11,131 nt of DNA, from the NCBI GenBank assembly GCA_947454665.1, contig CANGMU010000057.1, forward strand, positions 1 to 11,131, read 5' to 3'. The notes beneath the pieces were generated by a model. It was not told the origin of the DNA, ran no database searches, and was given only the letters and a program-made list of their open reading frames with translations. Below, one piece after another: positions 1 to 7,500 of the stretch. Every line of letters begins with the position of its first letter. Position 1 is the stretch's first letter. The DNA comes from Pseudomonadota bacterium (GTDB lineage: Bacteria > Pseudomonadota > Gammaproteobacteria > Steroidobacterales > Steroidobacteraceae). The position numbers and the translations under genes are program-made.

Positions 1-621
1 CAGCAGATTCGCCAGAATCGGCTGCAGGGCCGGCCGGCCGGCCCTGAACGGCTCGCCATCCCCGGCGACGATGCGCTGCAATTCGCCCAGCGTCTGCTCG
101 AAGACATCGTTCACGACCACGTAGTCGAATTCTGACCAGTGCGAGAGGTCGCCGCGGGCCTCGGACAGGCGGTGGGCGATGACCTCGGCACTGTCCGTTT
201 GCCGACCCGTCAGGCGCTCGCGCAGGGCGTCCAGTGAGGGCGGCAGGATGAAGATGCTCGTCGTGCCCGGTCGGGCCGCGCGCACCTGCTGCGCCCCCTG
301 CCAGTCGATCTCCAGGATCACGTCATGGCCCGTGGCCAGTCGCTGCTCGACTTCCGCCTTGCTGGTGCCATAGCGGTTGCCGAACACGGCCGCGTGTTCC
401 AGGAAGCCGCCCTCGGCGACCAGCGCAGCGAAGCGGTCCGGCGAGACGAAGTGGTATTCGCGGCCGTCCAGTTCGTTGGGCCTAGGCGGGCGCGTGGTGT
501 GCGAGGTGGACACCTGAAGCGCCGGCTGCGCGGCGCGCAGCGCCTTCACGAGGCTGGTCTTGCCCGCTCCCGAGGGGGCGGCGATGACGAAGAGGTTGCC
601 GGTTGTGGTGGGGGCGCTCAT
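1..621 (-). CDS. gmk: Guanylate kinase (3' end cut by window edge)
   Basis: Guanylate kinase phosphorylates GMP or dGMP with ATP to give GDP/dGDP in the cytoplasm. The minus strand reads open from an ATG at 621 to the window edge, giving 207 residues without a stop. E. coli Gmk has a similar length, so only the last few residues should be missing. Visible motifs are the P-loop APSGAGKT (residues 15-22), the GMP-binding segment around TTRPPRPNE (42-50) and REYHF (54-58), FGNRYGTS (80-87), and EIDWQGAQ (104-111), typical of the family. No Shine-Dalgarno sequence precedes the ATG: the nine bases upstream are TCGCCCCCC. A TACACT box (636 to 631, minus) sits just before them, so the transcript may be nearly leaderless. 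It faces away from higB, with a 94-base gap. In many Proteobacteria gmk follows yicC directly and precedes rpoZ and spoT. Here yicC is 7 kb away. Confidence 0.96.
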   Translation of the reverse strand, partial: MSAPTTTGNLFVIAAPSGAGKTSLVKALRAAQPALQVSTSHTTRPPRPNELDGREYHFVSPDRFAALVAEGGFLEHAAVFGNRYGTSKAEVEQRLATGHDVILEIDWQGAQQVRAARPGTTSIFILPPSLDALRERLTGRQTDSAEVIAHRLSEARGDLSHWSEFDYVVVNDVFEQTLGELQRIVAGDGEPFRAGRPALQPILANLL

Positions 622-680
622 GGGGGGCGAAGTGTACAACGCAGCGCGCATAACAGCCCATTCACGCCCGAATCCCGGAT

Positions 681-709
681 TGAACGCTTAACGTTCAGCG
701 TTATACGCT
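681..709 (+). promoter_or_regulatory. higBA promoter with two inverted-repeat operators
   Basis: Two perfect inverted repeats lie side by side upstream of higB. The first is TGAACG-CTTAA-CGTTCA (681-697) and the second is AGCGT-TAT-ACGCT (697-709). A weak -35 TTGAAC (680-685) and a -10-like TATACG (702-707) with a 16-base spacer fall inside them. The toxin ATG is at 716, only eight bases after the -10, and no Shine-Dalgarno sequence is seen, so a leaderless mRNA is possible. Family knowledge: HigA antitoxins with an HTH repress their own operon by binding palindromes over the promoter. That these repeats are the HigA sites is inference from position and symmetry. Confidence 0.6.
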
Positions 710-715
710 GCTACC

Positions 716-994
716 ATGATCCAGAGCTTCCATTGCGACGACACCCGGATGCTGTTCGAGACCGGGCGCTGTCGCCGGTTTACGGCGATCGCCAAGGTGG
801 CGACACGGAAACTGGCGCAACTCGAAGCCGCGGAAACGCTGGAGTTTCTTCGTTCTCCGCCAGGCAACCAGTTGGAATCGCTCAAGGGCGAGCGCCGAGG
901 CCAGTACAGCATCCGGATCAACGACCAGTTCCGGCTCTGCTTTCGCTGGACTCCCGCGGGGCCGGCGGATGTCGAGATCGTGGATTACCACTGA
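716..994 (+). CDS. higB: HigB-type mRNA interferase toxin
   Basis: This is a 92-residue protein of the RelE/ParE superfamily, HigB branch. Such toxins cut mRNA in the ribosomal A site and arrest translation until neutralised by HigA. The N-terminus (MIQSF, FETGRCRRF at 14-22), the LKGERRGQYSIRIN segment (56-69), the core FRLCFRW (72-78) and the extreme C-terminal VDYH (89-92) follow the HigB pattern. The terminal Tyr-His pair matches in position the catalytic residues described for the 92-residue Proteus HigB, so the toxin looks intact. It precedes its antitoxin by six bases, the reversed toxin-first order usual for hig loci. The start is the ATG at 716. No Shine-Dalgarno sequence is visible, which may limit toxin output or reflect a leaderless transcript. 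Confidence 0.92.
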   Translation: MIQSFHCDDTRMLFETGRCRRFTAIAKVATRKLAQLEAAETLEFLRSPPGNQLESLKGERRGQYSIRINDQFRLCFRWTPAGPADVEIVDYH

Positions 995-1000
995 AGGTTG

Positions 1001-1306
1001 ATGACCATGCACAAGAACGGCATGCGACCGGTCCATCCGGGCGAGGTCCTCAAGGAAGACTTCCTCAAGCCGCTGGGGATGAGCGCCAACGCACTGGCAA
1101 AGGCGCTGTGTGTGCCCGCGCCCCGCATCAACGACATCGTGCGCGAGCGTCGTGGCGTCTCGGCTGATACGGCCATGCGTCTGGCGCGTTATTTCGGGGG
1201 TGATGCTCGTTCCTGGCTCAACCTGCAGACCGCCTACGACCTGCGCGTCGCCGAGCAGCAAAACGCGCGTCGAATCGCCGCCGAGGTGTCGCCGGCGGCC
1301 GCCTGA
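1001..1306 (+). CDS. higA: HigA-type antitoxin, XRE-family HTH repressor
   Basis: This small protein has a helix-turn-helix typical of HigA antitoxins, which bind and block HigB and repress the higBA promoter. After a VHPGEVLKEDFL segment (residues 11-22, the HigA signature PHPGEVL), the HTH runs roughly from SANALAKAL (28-36) through APRINDIVRERRGVS (40-54). It is followed by TAMRLARYFGGDARSWLNLQ (57-76), also standard for the family. The start is uncertain. An ATG at 1001 gives 101 residues. A second ATG at 1007 is better spaced (nine bases) from GAAGG at 993-997, which overlaps the toxin stop, and a TTG at 998 is also in frame. Translation is probably coupled to higB. The gene ends 12 bases from the convergent dehydrogenase gene. 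Confidence 0.92.
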   Translation: MTMHKNGMRPVHPGEVLKEDFLKPLGMSANALAKALCVPAPRINDIVRERRGVSADTAMRLARYFGGDARSWLNLQTAYDLRVAEQQNARRIAAEVSPAAA

Positions 1307-1318
1307 TTCGGTGACCGG

Positions 1319-2446
1319 TCAGTACCCCCGCTTCGGGTCCACCACCTGCAGCATCTTCCCGCCCGCGGCATAGCGGCGCATGTTTTCCAGCGCGAGGATC
1401 CAGCGCGACTCGCCGGGCAGGTCCGAACGCGAAGAGGTGTGGGGCGAGATAAGCACGCGCGGTGCCTTCCACAGCGGGTGGTCGGCCGGCAGCGGCTCAG
1501 GATCCACCACGTCGAGGCCCGCGCCGGCGAGGCGCTTCTCGGTCAGCGCCTTCAGCAGCGCATCGGTCACCACGCTGCCCCCGCGCGCCACGTTCACGAA
1601 CAGCGCGGTCGGCTTCAGGGCCGCGAAGAAGGTCGCGTCATATATGCCTGCGGTCTGCGGCGTGAGCGGCACGCAGCTGACGATGACATCGGCTTTGCGC
1701 GCGAGCGCCACGAGTTCGTCGGGCTTGCCGATATAGGACACGTAATCCGGTTTGCCGGTGCCGCCATCGCGCGTCGCGATGACCTGCATGCCCAGGCCCT
1801 TGGCGCGCCAGGCCACTTCATGGCCGATGCCACCCAGGCCGACGACCAGCATCGTCTTGCCTTCGATCATCTGCATCGTCGGCGCGCCTTGCCCGCGCGA
1901 TCCCCATTGCGCATTCGCCGTGTTCACCGCGAAAACATCCAGGCCATGCGCGAGCGCCATCACCATTGCGATGGCATGTTCAGCGATCGCCGCCGAATCC
2001 ACGCCGCGCATGTTCGTCATCACGAGGCCGGGTGCCTGAACGGCGGGCTGGTTCACGCAGGTTTCGATGCCAGCGGACAGCGAGGCGAGCCAGCGCAGTT
2101 TCGTTGTGCGCGCGAGCAGCTTCGTTTCGCAGACTTCCGGGTTGTAGCCGATGATCACGTCGGCTTCGGCGGCTTCCTGTTCGGCCATCGCGCGGTCCTT
2201 GGCGACGATCACCTGCGCGCCCGGTGCCGCAGCGCCGAAGGCGGCGGCCTGTGCGGCGAGTTGCGGGTTGGTCTGGGCGAGCAGGAGGATGCGCTTCGGG
2301 GGCTGCCAGTTGCCGGTGGCCTTCAGTGCCTTGGGCGCTTCTTCGACGCGCAGCTTCTTCATCGTCGAGGCGACTTCCGGCGAGGGCGCTGCAAGCACCA
2401 CCGGGCCGAGGACGAGCAGCATCAGTCCGTGTACGAGCGCGCGCAT
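1319..2446 (-). CDS. D-2-hydroxyacid dehydrogenase family protein with N-terminal signal peptide
   Basis: The 375-residue product belongs to the D-isomer-specific 2-hydroxyacid dehydrogenases, which interconvert 2-keto acids and D-2-hydroxy acids with NAD(P)H. The nucleotide-binding motif GLGGIG is at residues 203-208. The catalytic triad is visible as Arg288 (NVARGG), Glu317 (DPEPLP) and His336 (SPHTS). The second Rossmann strand ends in ATRDGG (224-229). Arg226 there might favour NADPH, which is only a hint. The first ~20 residues form a signal peptide: Arg near the start, a hydrophobic stretch LMLLVLGPVVLA, and a possible cleavage after LA or LAA. The family proper starts near residue 50 (PKRILLL), so the extension is extra. 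Export would be odd for an NAD(P)-dependent enzyme. The ATG at 2446 is preceded by GGGTGA at about four bases. Substrate cannot be told. No cysteine follows the hydrophobic stretch, so it is not a lipoprotein. Confidence 0.88.
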   Translation of the reverse strand: MRALVHGLMLLVLGPVVLAAPSPEVASTMKKLRVEEAPKALKATGNWQPPKRILLLAQTNPQLAAQAAAFGAAAPGAQVIVAKDRAMAEQEAAEADVIIGYNPEVCETKLLARTTKLRWLASLSAGIETCVNQPAVQAPGLVMTNMRGVDSAAIAEHAIAMVMALAHGLDVFAVNTANAQWGSRGQGAPTMQMIEGKTMLVVGLGGIGHEVAWRAKGLGMQVIATRDGGTGKPDYVSYIGKPDELVALARKADVIVSCVPLTPQTAGIYDATFFAALKPTALFVNVARGGSVVTDALLKALTEKRLAGAGLDVVDPEPLPADHPLWKAPRVLISPHTSSRSDLPGESRWILALENMRRYAAGGKMLQVVDPKRGY

Positions 2447-2536
2447 CGAATCACCCGGTGGTGTGAAGGTCGCCCGATTCTGCTTGTAGGCCGGCCAATG
2501 GGGAAGGCTGCCGCGACAGGGGGAGGACCCCCGGGC

Positions 2537-2562
2537 AATTCCGGCTAGAATCGCGGAATTCC
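2537..2562 (+). promoter_or_regulatory. Promoter of the aldolase unit, -10 centred in an inverted repeat
   Basis: A good -10 hexamer TAGAAT (2546-2551) lies 27 bases before the aldolase ATG. No recognisable -35 is present at the right distance. Instead GGGGG-AGGA-CCCCC (2519-2532) covers that zone. The -10 sits exactly in the middle of a perfect 7-base inverted repeat, AATTCCG (2537-2543) and CGGAATT (2554-2560), and the repeat's right arm lies at the expected transcription start. A weak -35 plus a palindrome here suggests control by a repressor or activator. That is inference; the symmetry is seen directly. The aldolase ribosome binding site GAGG is at 2569-2572, six bases before the ATG. 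Confidence 0.5.
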
Positions 2563-2578
2563 TTCACCGAGGCCGAAC

Positions 2579-3472
2579 ATGAGCACTTTCGAGCAGCAGA
2601 AGACCAAGTTCCAGACGCAGGCCGGTTTCATCGCCGCACTCGACCAGAGTGGTGGCAGCACGCCGAAGGCCCTGAAGCTCTACGGCATCGCCGAGACGGA
2701 ATACTCCGGCGACGCGCAGATGATGGATCTCATCCACGCAATGCGGACCCGGATCATCACGAGCCCCTCGTTCAATGGCGACCGCATCCTGGGCGCGATC
2801 CTGTTCGAAGCCACGATGGACCGCGACATCAAAGGCCAGCCCACGGCCGACTTCCTCTGGAACGTGAAGCGCGTGGTGCCGATCCTCAAGATCGACAAGG
2901 GCCTGGAGGACGAGGCCCATGGCGTGCAGCTGATGAAGGCCATGCCTACCCTCGACGCGCTGCTCGCGAAGGCGAAGTCCAAGGGCATCTTTGGCACCAA
3001 GGAGCGGTCGGTCATCAAGCAGGCCAACGCCGCCGGCATCCAGGCCGTCGTCGACCAGCAGTTCGCCGTCGCGCAGCAGGTCGTGGCCGCCGGCCTCGTG
3101 CCGATCATCGAGCCGGAAGTGGACATCCACTGCCCGGACAAAGCCGCTGCAGAAGCGCTGCTTGCGGCCGCGCTCAAGAAGGCACTCGATGCGCTGCCGG
3201 ACAGTCAGCTCGTCATGCTGAAGCTGACGCTGCCGAACGAGGATGACCTTTACGCCGAGTTCTCGAAGCACCCGCGCGTGCTGAAGGTCGTCGCGCTGTC
3301 GGGTGGCTACAGCCGCACAGACGCGAACAAGAAGCTCGCCCGCCAGCACGGCATGGTCGCGAGCTTCTCGCGCGCCCTGACCGAAGGCCTGTCTGCCAAG
3401 CAGTCGGATGCCGACTTCGACCTCGCGCTAGATGCCGCCATCCAGGGCATCTACGAAGCGTCGAAGACCTGA
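2579..3472 (+). CDS. fda: Class I fructose-bisphosphate aldolase (short, staphylococcal FdaB-like type)
   Basis: This enzyme splits fructose-1,6-bisphosphate into dihydroxyacetone phosphate and glyceraldehyde-3-phosphate, or condenses them, through a Schiff base with no metal. The 297 residues match the short class I type known from Staphylococcus along the whole length: AALDQSGGSTPKALK (19-33), TSPSFNGDRILGAILFE (61-77), ILKIDKGL (102-109), IFGTKERS (137-144), LVPIIEPEVDI (173-183), LVMLKLTLP (211-219) and ALSGGYSR (239-246). Lys215 in MLKLTLP is the expected Schiff-base lysine. Asp22, Lys104, Lys141 and Glu178 align with active-site residues of the rabbit muscle enzyme. The ATG at 2579 has GAGG six bases upstream. 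It is the first gene of a probable three-gene unit, with the acyltransferase starting 17 bases after its stop. This type is distinct from the DhnA-like E. coli FbaB. The symbol follows staphylococcal usage. Confidence 0.95.
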   Translation: MSTFEQQKTKFQTQAGFIAALDQSGGSTPKALKLYGIAETEYSGDAQMMDLIHAMRTRIITSPSFNGDRILGAILFEATMDRDIKGQPTADFLWNVKRVVPILKIDKGLEDEAHGVQLMKAMPTLDALLAKAKSKGIFGTKERSVIKQANAAGIQAVVDQQFAVAQQVVAAGLVPIIEPEVDIHCPDKAAAEALLAAALKKALDALPDSQLVMLKLTLPNEDDLYAEFSKHPRVLKVVALSGGYSRTDANKKLARQHGMVASFSRALTEGLSAKQSDADFDLALDAAIQGIYEASKT

Positions 3473-3480
3473 CTTCGGCA

Positions 3481-3503
3481 GCCCGCATCGTGCCGTGGCG
3501 GGC
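3481..3503 (+). repeat. Inverted repeat enclosing the acyltransferase GTG start
   Basis: GCCCGC (3481-3486) and GCGGGC (3498-3503) can form a six-pair, all G-C stem with an 11-base loop that contains the GTG start codon at 3490. It begins eight bases after the aldolase stop. There is no T-run, so it is not a classical terminator. It could lower translation of the acyltransferase when not opened by ribosomes finishing the aldolase. GC-rich DNA gives such stems by chance. Confidence 0.3.
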
Positions 3504-4557
3504 AACCGCCGCGGACACCGAGGTCCGCTGGCGTCGGCTGGAAGCTGACGCAGACGGGTCTTTCTTTTTGAGCTGGCCTTTCATCGGGTCCTTCATCGAA
3601 TCCTTCGGCCCGCGGGCCGACTTCCATCTCTTCGAGTGGCTCGAAGATGGCGAGACGCTGGCGCTCGCGCTGCTGGATTTCGGCACGGTCCGCCGTCGTC
3701 GTGTCTTCCGCGTCCGCACGGCGGCGCTCAACGTGGCCATCGACCCGTCGGCCGACATGTGCCTCGAATACAACGGCGTGCTGGCGCGGCGAGGCCGCGA
3801 ACGAGAAGCCCAGGCGAAGCTGATCGAGGCGCTGCTCGCGCCCGGCGTCCCGCGCTGGGCCGAGCTGCGATTGCGCAACCTCGCCCAACCCGATTTCGAT
3901 ACGCCGACCCTCAGGCGCATTGAGGACGATCCGTTCAAAGGCTGGGTCGCGAAGCTTTCGCCGGACCTGGACCGCGATGCCCTGATACAGCGCCTCAGCA
4001 GTAATCGGCGGTCCCAGATCCGCCGGTCGTTCAAGGCCTGCGAGGCCGACGGCCCCTTGCAGGTCCATGAAGCCGGGGATATCGAGACGGCCCTGCGTTA
4101 TTTCGCCCAGCTCGGCCAGTTGCACAATGCCCGCTGGCGGCGCGAAGGCATCGTGGGTGCCTTCGAGAGCGCGGACTGGCTGCGATTCCATGAGCGCGTG
4201 ATCCAGCGTGCCTTCCCGCAAGGCGGGATTCAGCTGCTGCGAATCGCTGCGGGTGAGACGGACGTGGGCTATCTCTACAACTTCCGCTGGCGCGGCAGCG
4301 TGGCAATGATTCAGTCCGGTTTGGTGGAGTCCGTGGACAACGCGCACCGCCCGGGGTATGTGTGCCACCTGCTTGCGATGGCGCACAACGCCGCGCAGTG
4401 CGCCGTGGAATATGACTTCCTCGGTGGCGAGGCCGATTACAAGCGCGTGCTGGGCACGCGAGCGACCATGCAAACGAACATCAGGCTGCAGCGGAAGGAT
4501 GTCCTGTCGCTGCGCCTCGAAGAAGCGCTGGTCCAGTGGGTCAGGCGCTGCAGGTAG
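3490..4557 (+). CDS. GNAT/FemAB-like acyltransferase (CelD/BcsL-type Acetyltransf_6 domain)
   Basis: This 355-residue soluble protein has the double-GNAT look of the CelD/FemAB-like group, which moves acyl or aminoacyl groups onto sugars, peptides or lipids. The C-terminal half carries the recognisable core: the basic LSSNRRSQIRRSF (169-181), LGQLHNARWRREG (208-220), LLRIAAGETDVGYLYNFRWRG (249-269), HRPGYVCHLLAMAHN (286-300) and the hallmark YDFLGGEADYKRVLG (308-322). The N-terminal half (1-160) is more divergent. No signal peptide or membrane segment is seen. The start is a GTG at 3490 without a Shine-Dalgarno sequence; the next in-frame ATG is at residue 90 and would destroy the fold, so translation probably couples to the aldolase. 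The gene ends 17 bases before the kinase ATG, so all three genes likely share a transcript. Substrate unknown. Family assignment is fairly safe, function is not. Confidence 0.8.
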   Translation: MPWRATAADTEVRWRRLEADADGSFFLSWPFIGSFIESFGPRADFHLFEWLEDGETLALALLDFGTVRRRRVFRVRTAALNVAIDPSADMCLEYNGVLARRGREREAQAKLIEALLAPGVPRWAELRLRNLAQPDFDTPTLRRIEDDPFKGWVAKLSPDLDRDALIQRLSSNRRSQIRRSFKACEADGPLQVHEAGDIETALRYFAQLGQLHNARWRREGIVGAFESADWLRFHERVIQRAFPQGGIQLLRIAAGETDVGYLYNFRWRGSVAMIQSGLVESVDNAHRPGYVCHLLAMAHNAAQCAVEYDFLGGEADYKRVLGTRATMQTNIRLQRKDVLSLRLEEALVQWVRRCR

Positions 4558-4574
4558 GCCAAGGAAGCGAGACG

Positions 4575-7500
4575 ATGCAACACGCGATAGACATCGGGAC
4601 GCCCACCGGGAAACCACATCCGCACAGTCTTGGGTGGCTCGGGACGACGGCGCTGGCGATGGGCGGCAGCAACCAGAGCGTGTTCCTGATCGGGGCGCTG
4701 CTGGCGGGACAGGGCAGCATCCCTGGCCAGGGCAGCGCGGCCATCGTGCTGCTGATGGTCGGCGTGGTGCTCGGCTGCCTGGCCGTGCCGGGATGGATCG
4801 AGCTGCTCCTCATGTATCCCAATCGCGTGGGTGGCATCTCGGCCACCTGCGCCGAGGCGTTCCGGCCCTACAGCCCGATCCTCGCGAACCTGGCTGGCAC
4901 CTGCTACTGGTGGGGATGGGTGCCGACCTCGGGACTCTGTGCCCTGATGGCAGCCACGGCCCTCAAGACCTGGTATTGGCCGAGCATGCCGGTGATGCCT
5001 GTCGCCATGGGCATGGTGCTGTTCTTCATGGCCGTGAACCTGGCCGGCGTCAAATGGGCCGCACGCTTTGCCATCCCGCTGGCGACGCTCTCTACACTGC
5101 TTGCGGTGCTCTCGGCGATCGTGCCCGTGACGGGCGGTGCGGTGGACTGGCAGCAGGCCACCAACCTTCATCTGGAAACGCCCTTCAAGGGATGGTTCGG
5201 CAGCATGACCAGCGTGATGGCTGGCCTGTTCCTGATCGGCTTCATCGCGCCGGCCTTCGAGACGGCGGCCTGCCACGTGGGCGAGATGCGCCAACCCGAG
5301 AAAAACCTGCCGCGCACGATGGCGGCGAGCGCGGCGCTGGCCTGCCTGTACTTCATTCCCCTCCCGCTGGTCTGGCTCGGCGTGCTGGGCCCGGAAAACC
5401 TGTCCAAGGATCTGGCGCAGCAGTTGGGGCCGGTGTTCGCGCCTCTGTTCGGCAGCGCGGCCAAGGCGATCGCGCTGTGGTTCATCGTGATGAACCTGTT
5501 CCTGGGCAGTCTTCAGCCGCTGTGCGGCGCGCCTCGTACCCTGGCGCAATTGGGCGAGGACGGGCTGGTTCCGCGGATCTTCGCGCGCCGTTCGGCGCGC
5601 ACGGACGTGCCCTGGGTCGCGACGCTCTTCACCGGCGCCTTCGCGCTGTACTTCCTCTACCTGGAGGACCCGGTCTGGCTCATCGCTGCCACGAATTTCA
5701 CCTACGTGTTCGGTGGCCTCGTCATGCCGTCCGTCGCGGTCTGGCTGTTGCGCCGGGATGCGCCCCAAGCGGTGCGGCCGTGGCGCGCGCCGCGCGGCTT
5801 GGTCGGGATCGGCGTTGCGGTCGCCTGCATCTGGGCGCTGACTGCGCTGCTCGGCTTCCAGCAGTATGGCCTGGGCACGGTGATCATCGGTCTCGTGTTC
5901 GCCTACTCCGGCTCCGCGCTCTATCTGTGGCGACGCTGCGAAGACAAGATCGCCGCGGGCGAACCGATCCGCTTCCGTTCGCTGCACATGAAACTCACCG
6001 GCACGATGCTGCTGGTCCTGCTGCTCGACGCGGTCGGCTATTACCTCGCCGTGAGCAACCTGCCGCAGGAATCTGGCCCGTTGCTGACGGCACTCGAGGA
6101 CATCTTCGTTGCCGTCGCGATCCTCACGGTGGTCGTCGGCCTGGTGTTGCCCGGCATGATCGCCTTCTATGCGCAGGAAGTGTCAGCCGCCGCCACGCGG
6201 CTCGCCGATGGCACGCTGCATGATTTCTCCAAGGCCATGCGCGCGCTGGCCGAGGGCAATCTCGAGGCAGCCTCGGCAAAAGTCGAGATTACCCCCGTGC
6301 GCAGCGATGCCAATGACGAGCTCGGAGACATGGCCGCCAGCTTCAACCGCCTGCAGGCCGAGGTGGCGACGGCGGCCACGGCGTTGGGCGGTGCCCGTCA
6401 GGGCCTGAGTGCCGCCCGCGAATCCCTTGTTCAGGCGAAGGAATTCGCCGAGCAGGCGAATGCGGCGAAGTCGATGTTCCTCGCCAACATGAGCCACGAG
6501 TTGCGTACGCCCCTGAGTGGCATCGTCGGTAGCGGCGAGCTCCTGCTGACTTCGGAGCTGACCGAAGAGCAACGCCAGAATGTGGATATCGGCCGGCAAT
6601 CCGCGTCCCAGTTGCTCAGCCTGGTCGACGACATCCTCGACCTGTCGCGGATCGAGGTCGGGCAGATGCCGCTGGAAAACGCCCCCCTGGACCTGTCGGC
6701 GTTGTTGACCGATGTCGTCAACGGCGCGCAGGCGCAGGCGCAGGCAGCAAAACTGGCGCTGACAGTCTCCATCGGTCCGGGGGTCGTGCAGCACGTGTTC
6801 GGGGATCGGCGACGTATTGCGCAGGTGCTTCAGAACCTCGTCAGCAACGCCCTCAAGTTCACGCCAGTCGGCTCGGTCGCCGTGCGGCTGCAGCAACTCG
6901 ACCCGATGTCGCGCGAGGGTCGGCTGCGACTGCGTTTCAGCGTCTCGGATACGGGCATCGGCATTCGTTCAGAGGATCTGCCGACGCTGTTCAAACCGTT
7001 CTCGCAGATCGACAGCTCGATGAGCAAACGCTTTGCGGGCACCGGCCTGGGTCTCGCCATCTGCAAGCGACTGGTTGCCATGATGGGCGGCGAGATTGGC
7101 GTCGACAGCCAGCCAGGGGCGGGGTCGACGTTCTGGTTCACGCTGCCGCTGCGGCTGTCGCTGGTCCAGCCGCCCGTTGTTGTCGCTGCGCCGGAACCGG
7201 CTGTCGCCGCTGAAGCCGCGGGGCCAGAGCTCGACGTGCTCAAGGGGCGCGTGCTGATGGTCGAGGACAATGCGGTCAACCAGCGCGTGTTGCGCTCGAT
7301 GTTGCGAACCTTCGGCATCGAGGTCGACATCGCTGAGGACGGAGAGCGGGCGGTGGAAGCCTTCGGCAGGAAGGACTACGACGTCATCCTGATGGATTGC
7401 CAGATGCCGGTGATGGATGGCTTTGCAGCCACCCGCGTCATTCGCAGCCTCGGCCCGCGAGGCAAGCAGGTCTACATCATCGCGGTCACGGGCAATGCGC

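Noticed and set aside
325..1167. Plus-strand open frame of 280 codons across the gmk-higB junction
   Set aside because: It is antisense to gmk and out of frame with higB and higA, both of which have full family signatures.
1439..2548. Long plus-strand open frame (369 codons) opposite the dehydrogenase gene
   Set aside because: It is antisense to a clearly recognisable enzyme, is rich in Arg/His/Gly/Ala as expected from GC-rich shadow frames, and has no recognisable motif.
4437..5987. Minus-strand open frame of 516 codons under the permease domain
   Set aside because: Composition (Arg, His, Gln, Glu, Ala) is typical of the reverse strand of a GC-rich coding region; no domain is visible and the plus strand is a certain gene.
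4358..6223. Plus-strand open frame of 621 codons overlapping the acyltransferase and kinase
   Set aside because: It runs in another frame of two well-supported genes and shows low-complexity Arg/Gly/Ala sequence without motifs.
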